Source of the DNA: Candidatus Thalassarchaeaceae archaeon
Lineage (GTDB): Archaea; Thermoplasmatota; Poseidoniia; Poseidoniales; Thalassarchaeaceae
Assembly: GCA_030747485.1 (NCBI GenBank)
Contig: JASLKP010000011.1
Span: 1 to 50,575 of the forward strand
Direction of reading: 5' to 3'
DNA length: 50,575 bases
The notes beneath the pieces were generated by a model that worked only from the letters and a program-made list of their open reading frames with translations, was not told the origin of the DNA and did no database searches. Made by a program: the position numbers and the translations under genes. This document shows, piece after piece, positions 18,417 to 24,928 of the stretch (position 1 is the stretch's first letter; every line of letters starts with the position of its first letter).

Positions 18417-18435
18417 ACCCTGTCTATGACAGGGT
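18417..18435 (-). other. Leader hairpin upstream of the surface-protein gene
   Basis: The coding strand reads ACCCTGTC, loop ATA, GACAGGGT: eight perfect pairs. It lies 21 nt before the ATG at 18395 in a divergent spacer, so it is not a terminator. A TATA-like CTTAGAATC at 18451-18459 sits about 20-25 nt farther upstream. Confidence 0.55.
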
Positions 18436-18450
18436 CAGAAGGTCTCGGCG

Positions 18451-18459
18451 GATTCTAAG
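18451..18459 (-). promoter_or_regulatory. Candidate TATA box of the surface-protein gene
   Basis: The coding strand reads GGCTTAGAATCC. At archaeal spacing it would start transcription at about 18430, at or just inside the hairpin at 18417-18435. The match to a TATA consensus is modest. Confidence 0.3.
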
Positions 18460-18517
18460 CCGTCCAACAATGACTGTCCTGCCGAGTTTTATCGCCGACA
18501 GGCTATTGGTTGGATGT

Positions 18518-18532
18518 GACGCCGAAGGCGTC
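18518..18532 (+). other. Hairpin at the start of the 18534 membrane-protein gene
   Basis: GACGCC, loop GAA, GGCGTC: six perfect pairs. It ends one base before a TTG at 18534, a possible start. If translation instead begins at the TTG at 18510 the hairpin is coding (VTPKA region). Its position mirrors the hairpin before the divergent surface-protein gene. Confidence 0.45.
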
Positions 18533-18533
18533 G

Positions 18534-19673
18534 TTGTCAATCCAAAGAGGGACACTATTTGCCAGAATTTGGCTCACGGTGATTATCGGGACGCAAGTCT
18601 TTGTTGCACCCATTCTGGCCTTCACAATTACCTACATTCTAGATGTAAATTGGAAGACCAATACCATCCATCTCAGACTCGAATTAATGCCATGGATTGT
18701 CAGTGCTGCAATCATGTATGGACTCATCTCACTTTTCCTCGGTTTGATTATTGGGGGTTACATGCCAACTAGAGTTGCAAACGCAGGTGGTTGGTTACCA
18801 GTACTCGGATTGAGTCGAAGATTACGGGAAGCAGATATGGTCGATCGAGCTCGCCTACAATTGACTGCATCTCCATATGGGCGCGTCATTCGAGTCGTTC
18901 ATCATGAAGTGAAAGAGAAGGGGCGACCATTGCTTGAAGTGCATGGTGGTTTGCAACTCTTGGCAGCCCCAGTTCAAATTGTTCTCATCATGCTCCCCTT
19001 GCTGGTTCTCAGATTTGTTCCAGGACATTGGCTTCAAGAGGACAGTTTGCTAGATTTGTCACTTCTTGTCTACCTTTCAGGATTGGTCATTGGCCTCCGA
19101 TTGTTTCCCTTCATCGCTCAGAAAAGCGTCGGCATCGCCGCCATTGCACGTCGAATTTTGGTAGACCGTACAAAACTTGGATGGTTATTTCCAGTTCTAT
19201 TATTGTGGCTCATTGAACGGTTGATTGTCGGAGTGGCCTTCCAAGGCCTTGGATTAGATGTGGTCAGGTGGGGACAACTGGCCAATGAACAACAATTCCT
19301 AGAAGCGATTTTACCTGTGACTGTCGAAACACCAGAATCTTCCTTCCTCGATCTCTTGGTGGCTCTATCTCTGTTACCGATGGCCATCTTTACCACGATG
19401 GCAGTCCTAGGCGGAGGAGACCAAGACCCACCTCAATGGTTGATTGGTACCCATGCAAAATGGGAAGGTGACGATGAAGAAGAAGAAACCGTTGCTTTAC
19501 CAGCACCAGGAGAAGGTATTGGTGAAGCCACAGGAGTAGATGTACACCTAACGGATGAAGAAAACGAAGAGGAAGAGGAGTCTGTTAGCGAACCTGAATT
19601 ACCTCAGAGTTTTGAAGATAAAATCGTCAATCTCGCAGAGAACTTAGGCACACTCTCCAATGATGATGAGTGA
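18534..19673 (+). CDS. Multi-pass membrane protein of unknown function, acidic C-terminus
   Basis: The protein has about 379 residues from the TTG at 18534, or 387 from the TTG at 18510; no ATG lies before the first membrane helix. I favour 18534 because it follows the hairpin directly and begins near SIQRGTLFARIWLTV. About six to seven hydrophobic helices are visible: near residues 15-40, 55-80, 140-165, 180-200, 220-245 and 290-310. Loops such as VANAGGWLPVLGLSRRLREA are conserved-looking. After the last helix comes a cytoplasmic acidic tail (GDDEEEETVALP and EENEEEEESVSEPE). I do not recognise a family. It ends immediately against the convergent zinc-ribbon membrane protein. Confidence 0.72.
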   Translation: MSIQRGTLFARIWLTVIIGTQVFVAPILAFTITYILDVNWKTNTIHLRLELMPWIVSAAIMYGLISLFLGLIIGGYMPTRVANAGGWLPVLGLSRRLREADMVDRARLQLTASPYGRVIRVVHHEVKEKGRPLLEVHGGLQLLAAPVQIVLIMLPLLVLRFVPGHWLQEDSLLDLSLLVYLSGLVIGLRLFPFIAQKSVGIAAIARRILVDRTKLGWLFPVLLLWLIERLIVGVAFQGLGLDVVRWGQLANEQQFLEAILPVTVETPESSFLDLLVALSLLPMAIFTTMAVLGGGDQDPPQWLIGTHAKWEGDDEEEETVALPAPGEGIGEATGVDVHLTDEENEEEEESVSEPELPQSFEDKIVNLAENLGTLSNDDE

Positions 19674-20255
19674 TTATTCCTCTTCATCAATTGAAAATGG
19701 TGAACGACCATCAGTCAATAGAACTCTGAATGCACCCCTCAATCTACCATCTGAACGAATACGCCCCAAATCAGGCCTTGGGGCATTCAGATGCATCTTT
19801 CGACAATGTTTACATCGAATTGAACGGACTTCCCATTGTAACATTGGTCTGTCACAACAAGGCGGATCTGGTTGACGGAGATTGTTGATTTTTTGAATCA
19901 ATGACATTGGAATAATCCCAAATTCCGACTGAATATCCAATGGAACTACACGAGAAAGCGCAAACCAAGCCACACCAGCAACCAATCCGTATGCAAATGG
20001 TTCTGGAGAAAGTCTAAGAATCAAAATTCCCAATCCAAATGGGATGATTGCAAGGACCCATCCCATTCTGTGAATTCTACGCATCACGAGTAATCTCTGA
20101 ATCAATGGAACATCAACTGTTACCGGATCAGGGTGAGATGGAAGCCCACGTTCAAGATTCCAAAAACGTGTGAAAAACAATAGTGGGAACCTCGGGATAA
20201 TCATGCCCAAAATCAAACCCACAATCAAATGAAGAATCGGGGCTGTCAAGGACAT
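19674..20255 (-). CDS. Small membrane protein with C-terminal zinc ribbon
   Basis: The product has 193 residues. An N-terminal helix (LTAPILHLIVGLILGMIIPR) is followed by two closely spaced helices at about 65-105 (MGWVLAIIPFGLGILILRLS, then FAYGLVAGVAWFALSRVVPL). A cytoplasmic part contains CC at PPCCDRP and CKHC at SIRCKHCRK, consistent with one four-cysteine metal site. The function is not recognised. It follows the aminotransferase start-to-stop on the minus strand with a 9-bp gap (aminotransferase upstream), so the two may be one operon. The stop abuts the convergent membrane-protein stop. Confidence 0.72.
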   Translation of the reverse strand: MSLTAPILHLIVGLILGMIIPRFPLLFFTRFWNLERGLPSHPDPVTVDVPLIQRLLVMRRIHRMGWVLAIIPFGLGILILRLSPEPFAYGLVAGVAWFALSRVVPLDIQSEFGIIPMSLIQKINNLRQPDPPCCDRPMLQWEVRSIRCKHCRKMHLNAPRPDLGRIRSDGRLRGAFRVLLTDGRSPFSIDEEE

Positions 20256-20264
20256 GTGTGCACC

Positions 20265-21416
20265 TCAGTCATCGCCACGTAATCGAGCAAGTACTGTTTC
20301 GACTTTATCCATGCCCCGAGAAATATCTTCACGACCAACAGTATAGGCGAATCGAAGGTGTCCTTCACCAGATTCTCCGAAGGCAGAACCTGGTGAGCAC
20401 AGAACACCACCTTTGAGTAATTCAATTGCAACATCTTCAGAGGTCAGATTGGGGACTTCGACTTTGGGGAAAACGTAGAATGCACCATCTGGTACATGAC
20501 AGGTCACACCAGGCATGGCATTCAGTCGTTCACAAATTAAATCACGACGAGCTTGAAATTCAACAGCCATCTGTTCAGGGTAGTCTGCAGCTCCATCAAA
20601 GGCCTCGAGAACAGCATATTGCATGGCATCGTTGCTACAAGCCGTGATGTAATACTGCAATTTGGTAATCTGCGTTATTGTGTCAGGATTTGGAGATAGG
20701 ACGTAACCAATCCTCCAACCAGTCATTGCAAATGTCTTTGAAAATGAGTTGACCAAGAGTAAATTTTCATATCCAGTTCCAAGGAATGAGACGTGTTCAT
20801 CAACGTAGATGATTCGATCATAGACCTCATCGGAAATAATCCACAAATCGTGACGCTTGGCGAACTCGAGTAACTCATCCCTTTGTGTAATATTGAGAGT
20901 CGCTCCTGTTGGATTGCTTGGGAAATTATACAGTACCGCCTTGGTATTTTCATCGACCAACGATTCAAGGTCAGAAACTTGTGGAACAAATTCATGCTCA
21001 AATAAACAAGGATAGAACCTTGCCTCAGCGCTGCATAACGTTGCATCTGGAGCATAGAGAGGGAAGTATGGTTCAGGAAGCAAGATATTGTCTCCAGGAT
21101 TCAAGACCGCCAAAGTACACGCGAGTAACGCATTTGTTCCACTCATGGTCATGCAAACATTGGATTCATCCATTCCTGATTCGTATTGATTCCAGGATTC
21201 TGCGATTCGACGACGAAGTGATGGAAGGCCCGCAGTTGTTGTGTATTTGTTGTGCCCATCGCGCATTGCTTTACACATTGCATCAATGGCAACTTGTGGT
21301 GGCTGGAAATCTGGTTCACCCAATCCAAAGGAGATGACATCGTCTCCAGCCATGTCAAACATCTTGCGAACGCCGGTCGGTTGTATCGCCAGTGCGCGCT
21401 CGCTGAAGCCGGCCAT
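20265..21416 (-). CDS. aspC: Class I/II pyridoxal-phosphate aminotransferase (aspartate aminotransferase-like)
   Basis: The product has 383 residues and is a fold-type I aminotransferase of the AspC/Iγ subgroup common in archaea. The PLP lysine is K227 in SFSKTFAMTGWRIGY. N168 (NFPSNPTG), D196 and Y199 (SDEVYD) contact the cofactor. The C-terminal carboxylate-binding arginine is in EGHLRFAYT. It begins MAGFSERALAIQPTGVRKMF and is complete. The amino donor is most likely aspartate or a similar dicarboxylate, but aromatic or alanine specificity is possible. The start codon falls in the loop of a GC-rich inverted repeat (21409-21426). Confidence 0.9.
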   Translation of the reverse strand: MAGFSERALAIQPTGVRKMFDMAGDDVISFGLGEPDFQPPQVAIDAMCKAMRDGHNKYTTTAGLPSLRRRIAESWNQYESGMDESNVCMTMSGTNALLACTLAVLNPGDNILLPEPYFPLYAPDATLCSAEARFYPCLFEHEFVPQVSDLESLVDENTKAVLYNFPSNPTGATLNITQRDELLEFAKRHDLWIISDEVYDRIIYVDEHVSFLGTGYENLLLVNSFSKTFAMTGWRIGYVLSPNPDTITQITKLQYYITACSNDAMQYAVLEAFDGAADYPEQMAVEFQARRDLICERLNAMPGVTCHVPDGAFYVFPKVEVPNLTSEDVAIELLKGGVLCSPGSAFGESGEGHLRFAYTVGREDISRGMDKVETVLARLRGDD

Positions 21417-21426
21417 GTGCGGCCGG
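21409..21426. repeat. GC inverted repeat enclosing the aminotransferase start codon
   Basis: CCGGCC and GGCCGG arms flank six bases that contain the aminotransferase start (ATG at 21416, minus strand). In RNA the stem would pair codons 2-3 with the leader and hold the start codon in the loop. This could tune initiation, or it may be coincidence from GC-rich GCC GGC codons. Confidence 0.4.
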
Positions 21427-21467
21427 AATCCACTTCAAGCCTTAAGCCGATTGCGTGGAAGAACTTC

Positions 21468-23660
21468 TCAGGATTTCAACCGAGCAACCAATTCTGCCTT
21501 TTTTCCAGACACCGGCAACCCCTTTTCTGTTAACGTCGATTTCAATTCAGCAACCGTCATAGAATCATAATCAGGTTCATCTTCAAGGATTTCAGCCTCA
21601 AAAATTTCATCCAAACCATCTCGACGGCGCATCATAAGAACAAATGCAATCGAAAGAATCGCTATCAAGAATAATCCAGAACCGATGATGAGTACCATAT
21701 TCATCGATGATTCTGAAGCACTACCCTCACCCATGACCGTCACCAAAACTGGCATCGAATGTGATTCACCACGTACTGCGCGAATCTCAATGGTCTGCTC
21801 TCCAGCACCGAGTGAAGATGTGTCAAGAGCAATCGTCCAGTTGAATGGTGTCAATGGCCCAAGATCACCGGGAACATCTTCGTATGTAGCCTCAGACCAT
21901 GAGCCATCTCCTATTCTGAATTCAACCATCTCAATCACGTCTGACTGTGTCCATGCATGACCTGAAATGACAACTGTTTTCCCAATATTACTGACATTGA
22001 GAAGATGGTTTTGAATGGTCCAATCAATAGATGTGCTCTGGTTTGTCTGACCTAAATACAATGCTAATTCTACAGCCGCACGAGCATCGACCATTCCATA
22101 TCCAAAATCTCGATTCCAATATGGGTCTACATCAGGCGCTGATGCAGGGCCACGACGCTCCGCAGTTTGCTTGAGTACCTCTTTGATTTGCATTGGATTC
22201 AAATCTGGATTTGCTTCGATGACCAACGCAATGACACCCGTAACTGAAGGAGTTGCATACGAGGTACCAGATCCACGACCAGTGTAGGTGTTTTCACTCG
22301 CATCACTGAAGATATTGCTGCAGCCACCACTCGTGACACATCCTTCTGCCTGAATGATATTGGTTCCAGGTGCTGAAATTTCAGGAATCAATTCATTGAC
22401 TGGATTTCCATCTCCATTGTCGCGTCTTGGACCACGTGAAGAGTAACCTGCGATTGTATCGTCATTTCTGTCAATCGTATTTTTATCATCGGTAGACCCA
22501 ACTGTAATTGAAAGTGAGGATGCACTCATTCCTGAAAATCCGTCATTATCATCACCATCATTCCCTGCAGCATTTGAGACTGTGACGCCTGCTTCTGTTG
22601 CTTCGTCCAAGATTCTGCTATGCATATCGTTACCATCAGAGCCCCCACCTTCATGACTGGTGATTCCCCAAGATAGTGAGATGATATCGATGCCATGGAG
22701 TGCTTCGTCAACACCTGGCCAAGCCGTATCCCTGTTGTCGATAATCCATTGCAGACCATTCATCGCTGATTCATAGAATTCTTGCTGCAACAAGTAGTTC
22801 TCAAATGGTCCTGCGCCAACATCTGTGCCGATTCTAACATCGACCAGTGAAGCATTTGGAGCGCTCCCATAGTAATCTGATTGTGAGCCATCGGCTTCAA
22901 TACCGGTTGCTGCAGCCATTCCCATGCAAGCTGTTCCGTGCTGATTACCATCATCTGGATCAAACGACCCATCTGTTTGACGACCCCCGGCTAGAACACA
23001 TGTCGGATCGGAATGCATGAAACAAACTGCATCATATCCAGCGACATGCTTGCCTTCCAATCCTGGATGTTCACTATCCACACCCGTATCAGTTAGTGCA
23101 ATGTTGACACCGTATCCTGAAACACCCAACTGCCACGCCCCAAGTGGATATTCGGTTGAATTTCGTGCTTTGACTGCCGGTGTCTGAATGTCACCATAGA
23201 ATTCCAAATTGCCATATCGTTCTACCATGACAACACCATCAATTTGAGACAATGTCATGATATCGCTAGCATTGACTGCCCCAATCAAAATTGCATCGAC
23301 TGCTGGTACAACCAACTTGACATTGAATCCTAATGAAGTCAAAGTAGATTGATCGGCTTCTGTTGGGGTATGGTCGTAAGAGAGCCCAATCCAAACAATG
23401 CCGGTCTCCTCCTGCAGACTGTCATGAATCCCATTGCGGTCCGAATCAAGACTTGTCCAGGTCCACCATGGGCCTTGATTCCAAACAAGAGGTGCATGAA
23501 TTGGGATTTCAGTGGTCCAATCATTATGGATTAGTTGCCCATTGGCGCCATCTTCCATGCTAGAGTAAGGAGTAGAGATTGGAGGCTGAATAGAGCCGAT
23601 TAATGGCGCCGACAATAACAATGCGAGAAGCAATGCCAATGGCGCGCGTGTGGGTGACAT
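21468..23660 (-). CDS. Secreted, membrane-anchored subtilisin-like protease (S8) with SAP motif
   Basis: The product has 730 residues from the ATG at 23660. A signal peptide (about residues 6-22, APLALLLALLLSAPLIGS) leads to a prodomain. The catalytic domain has Asp191 (ALTDTGVD), His241 (NQHGTACMG) and Ser467 (GTSYATPSV), all in standard subtilase context; Asn366 lies in NAAGND. After a beta-rich domain comes one membrane helix (MNMVLIIGSGLFLIAILSIA). The cytoplasmic end carries a SAP-like motif (MTVAELKSTLTEKGLPVSG, then KKAELVARL). The protein is therefore outside the cell but tethered. Longer in-frame readings upstream run through tRNA-Trp and were rejected; an ATG at 23687 is a weaker alternative. 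It likely degrades external protein. Confidence 0.88.
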   Translation of the reverse strand: MSPTRAPLALLLALLLSAPLIGSIQPPISTPYSSMEDGANGQLIHNDWTTEIPIHAPLVWNQGPWWTWTSLDSDRNGIHDSLQEETGIVWIGLSYDHTPTEADQSTLTSLGFNVKLVVPAVDAILIGAVNASDIMTLSQIDGVVMVERYGNLEFYGDIQTPAVKARNSTEYPLGAWQLGVSGYGVNIALTDTGVDSEHPGLEGKHVAGYDAVCFMHSDPTCVLAGGRQTDGSFDPDDGNQHGTACMGMAAATGIEADGSQSDYYGSAPNASLVDVRIGTDVGAGPFENYLLQQEFYESAMNGLQWIIDNRDTAWPGVDEALHGIDIISLSWGITSHEGGGSDGNDMHSRILDEATEAGVTVSNAAGNDGDDNDGFSGMSASSLSITVGSTDDKNTIDRNDDTIAGYSSRGPRRDNGDGNPVNELIPEISAPGTNIIQAEGCVTSGGCSNIFSDASENTYTGRGSGTSYATPSVTGVIALVIEANPDLNPMQIKEVLKQTAERRGPASAPDVDPYWNRDFGYGMVDARAAVELALYLGQTNQSTSIDWTIQNHLLNVSNIGKTVVISGHAWTQSDVIEMVEFRIGDGSWSEATYEDVPGDLGPLTPFNWTIALDTSSLGAGEQTIEIRAVRGESHSMPVLVTVMGEGSASESSMNMVLIIGSGLFLIAILSIAFVLMMRRRDGLDEIFEAEILEDEPDYDSMTVAELKSTLTEKGLPVSGKKAELVARLKS

Positions 23661-23721
23661 ACGCTCGCGTGCGCGCGCACCCAACATGAATCCAACGCTT
23701 ACGCGTCTAGATGGTATGAGG

Positions 23722-23794
23722 TGGGGGCAGAGGGATTCGAACCCCCCTCCACCGGTCTGGAGCCGGTAGTAATACCAGGCTATACTATACCCCC
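23722..23794 (-). tRNA. tRNA-Trp (CCA)
   Basis: A 73-nt cloverleaf. The acceptor stem GGGGGTA pairs with TGCCCCC. The anticodon stem ACCGG/CCGGT closes the loop CTCCAGA, giving CCA. The T arm contains GGTTCGAATCC. The discriminator base is A, and the genome continues with CCT, so the terminal CCA is not encoded. There is no intron, although many archaeal tRNA-Trp genes have one. A TATA-like TTGAAATATCG at 23819-23829 lies about 30 bp upstream. Confidence 0.93.
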
Positions 23795-23818
23795 AAGAGT
23801 AAACAACGCCCAACGGCA

Positions 23819-23829
23819 ACGATATTTCA
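23819..23829 (-). promoter_or_regulatory. Candidate TATA box of tRNA-Trp
   Basis: The coding strand reads GTTGAAATATCG, centred about 30 bp before the tRNA 5' end. This matches the position and AT content of an archaeal TATA box with adenines on its upstream side. Confidence 0.5.
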
Positions 23830-23854
23830 ACCGAGCGGTGAGGCGATGCGCGAC

Positions 23855-23962
23855 TCACTGCTTGTTCTGACGACGAGCACGCTTGCGACGTCGGAGTTTC
23901 TTTTTGCGCCACTTCCAACGCTGGTTGCCGGCCTTCTTCCAGGCACGACTACCTCTCTTCAT
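23855..23962 (-). CDS. rpl41e: Ribosomal protein eL41 (35 residues)
   Basis: Reverse-strand translation gives MKRGSRAWKKAGNQRWKWRK followed by KKLRRRKRARRQNKQ and a TGA. The Arg/Lys-rich single helix with WKWRKKKLRRRKRARR is the hallmark of eL41, the smallest ribosomal protein, which bridges the subunits. The N-terminus is about ten residues longer than the 25-residue eukaryotic form. The gene lies between tRNA-Arg and tRNA-Trp on the same strand. A TATA-like CATATACG lies about 20 bp before its ATG. The short length means automatic callers may miss it. I am fairly sure from composition and context. Confidence 0.82.
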   Translation of the reverse strand: MKRGSRAWKKAGNQRWKWRKKKLRRRKRARRQNKQ

Positions 23963-24023
23963 GGGACCGGCCGACCTGCTCCGCGTATATGAGCAAATCG
24001 GACTACTACGAAAGAAGAGAGGT

Positions 24024-24096
24024 GGGCGATACAGGATTCGAACCCGTGTTCTCGGATTAGAAATCCAAGGTGATATCCAAGCTACACTAATCGCCC
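24024..24096 (-). tRNA. tRNA-Arg (TCT)
   Basis: A 73-nt cloverleaf. GGGCGAT pairs with ATCGCCC. The anticodon stem TTGGA/TCCGA closes the loop TTTCTAA, giving TCT, which reads AGA. The T arm is CACGGGTTCGAATCCTGTA. The discriminator is A and the terminal CCA is not encoded (CCT follows). A hairpin abuts its 5' end (24097-24114), and a palindromic CTTCATGAAG lies about 28 bp upstream where a TATA box would be expected. Confidence 0.93.
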
Positions 24097-24114
24097 GCGA
24101 CCATGCGTGGTCGC
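24097..24114 (-). other. Hairpin directly 5' of tRNA-Arg
   Basis: The coding strand reads GCGACCA, loop CGCA, TGGTCGC: seven perfect pairs, with its last base adjacent to the first base of the tRNA. It could be part of the tRNA leader handled by RNase P, or a terminator for the SprT-like gene that ends at 24131. Confidence 0.45.
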
Positions 24115-24130
24115 CGACCCTTCATGAAGT

Positions 24131-24733
24131 TCACTTGAAAGGGCGGGCACACTTTGGACATCGGGAAGGTGCTCTAACAGTCTCACGATCCCAAGTGAAT
24201 CCACAATGAGAACAATTCCATTCTTGGACCTCTTGCTGTGCTAGAGCCTGACTTCGGATTTCTTGTAATAACGGGCTTTCAGAGAGTTTAGGAGATGGTG
24301 CAATTTCATTCAGAAGAGTTGCATGTCGCTGATTATGATCCATTAATCCGGCAGCATGTAACAACTCATGTGCCAACGTATGTACATACAACTGCTCATC
24401 TTCAACAAGGATAGGATGCAAACCGATGGTGACTGGACCAGGTGGCAATCGCTGTCTTTTTCTCGCCTCAAGTTCATGGTGACTCATTTCAAATGCCGTA
24501 TTACCCAAACAATCAGCATTTGGAAGTAGCCATTCTACGCGCACACGCGAGAGGTGCGTTTTGAATGGGGCCTCTTCCGAGTTTACTGCAGTTAAGATCG
24601 CCTCAATCAGGCCGTCGGGGACTTCAGGTGGTTGTGACGGTATGTGGCGTGTTCGTACACTAGCCGAGACATAGCGAGTCAATCGATCACCGAAAGTATC
24701 CCCAACCATCGTACCACCGCGACCCATCGACAA
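24131..24733 (-). CDS. SprT-like zinc metalloprotease
   Basis: The product has up to 200 residues. The zinc-protease motif is H122-E123-x-x-H126 in AHELLHAAGLMDHNQRH. The following GLMDHNQRH matches the SprT/Wss1 pattern, with a third ligand downstream. The C-terminus carries a zinc ribbon with CSHC and CPKC, the usual SprT arrangement. Relatives include SPRTN and Wss1, which clear DNA-protein crosslinks; a role in protein quality control or crosslink repair is inferred. Alternative starts are at 24727 and 24709. A GATTTAAGCC TATA-like element at 24742-24751 would favour the last. It runs toward the tRNA-Arg/eL41/tRNA-Trp group on the same strand. Confidence 0.78.
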   Translation of the reverse strand: MSMGRGGTMVGDTFGDRLTRYVSASVRTRHIPSQPPEVPDGLIEAILTAVNSEEAPFKTHLSRVRVEWLLPNADCLGNTAFEMSHHELEARKRQRLPPGPVTIGLHPILVEDEQLYVHTLAHELLHAAGLMDHNQRHATLLNEIAPSPKLSESPLLQEIRSQALAQQEVQEWNCSHCGFTWDRETVRAPSRCPKCARPFK

Positions 24734-24797
24734 GTCGGAGAGGCTTAAATCAGCGGGACTAGTCGCCGGGTCGATATCAAGCCTGCTTGGTAGTAAT

Positions 24798-24873
24798 GGG
24801 CGCTTAGATCAGCTGGAAGATCGCTTGAGTGGCACTCAAGAGGCCGGGGGTTCAAATCCCCCAGCGTCCACCA
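24798..24873 (+). tRNA. tRNA-Ala (GGC), CCA encoded
   Basis: GGGCGCT pairs with AGCGTCC and includes the G3-U70 wobble that identifies alanine tRNAs. The D arm is GATC-AGCTGGAA-GATC. The anticodon stem CTTGA/TCAAG closes the loop GTGGCAC, giving GGC. The T arm is GGGGGTTCAAATCCCCC. The mature body is 24798-24870, and genomic CCA follows at 24871-24873, unlike the two neighbouring tRNAs. Confidence 0.93.
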
Positions 24874-24928
24874 TTTTGACACATTGTATGTGCGGAGAGA
24901 TGATGAACGGTGTGCCAAGGCCCGGGCC

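Noticed and set aside
23641-23684. GCGCGC-rich cluster at the subtilase start (similar words at 39049-39058 and 49733-49750)
   Set aside because: Short alternating GC runs stand out in this CpG-poor sequence, but they have no shared context or spacing, so no element can be named.
23661-23918. An N-terminal extension of the subtilase upstream of 23660
   Set aside because: It would be translated from the tRNA-Trp sequence and has no signal-peptide logic. The chain from 23660 starts with a normal signal peptide.
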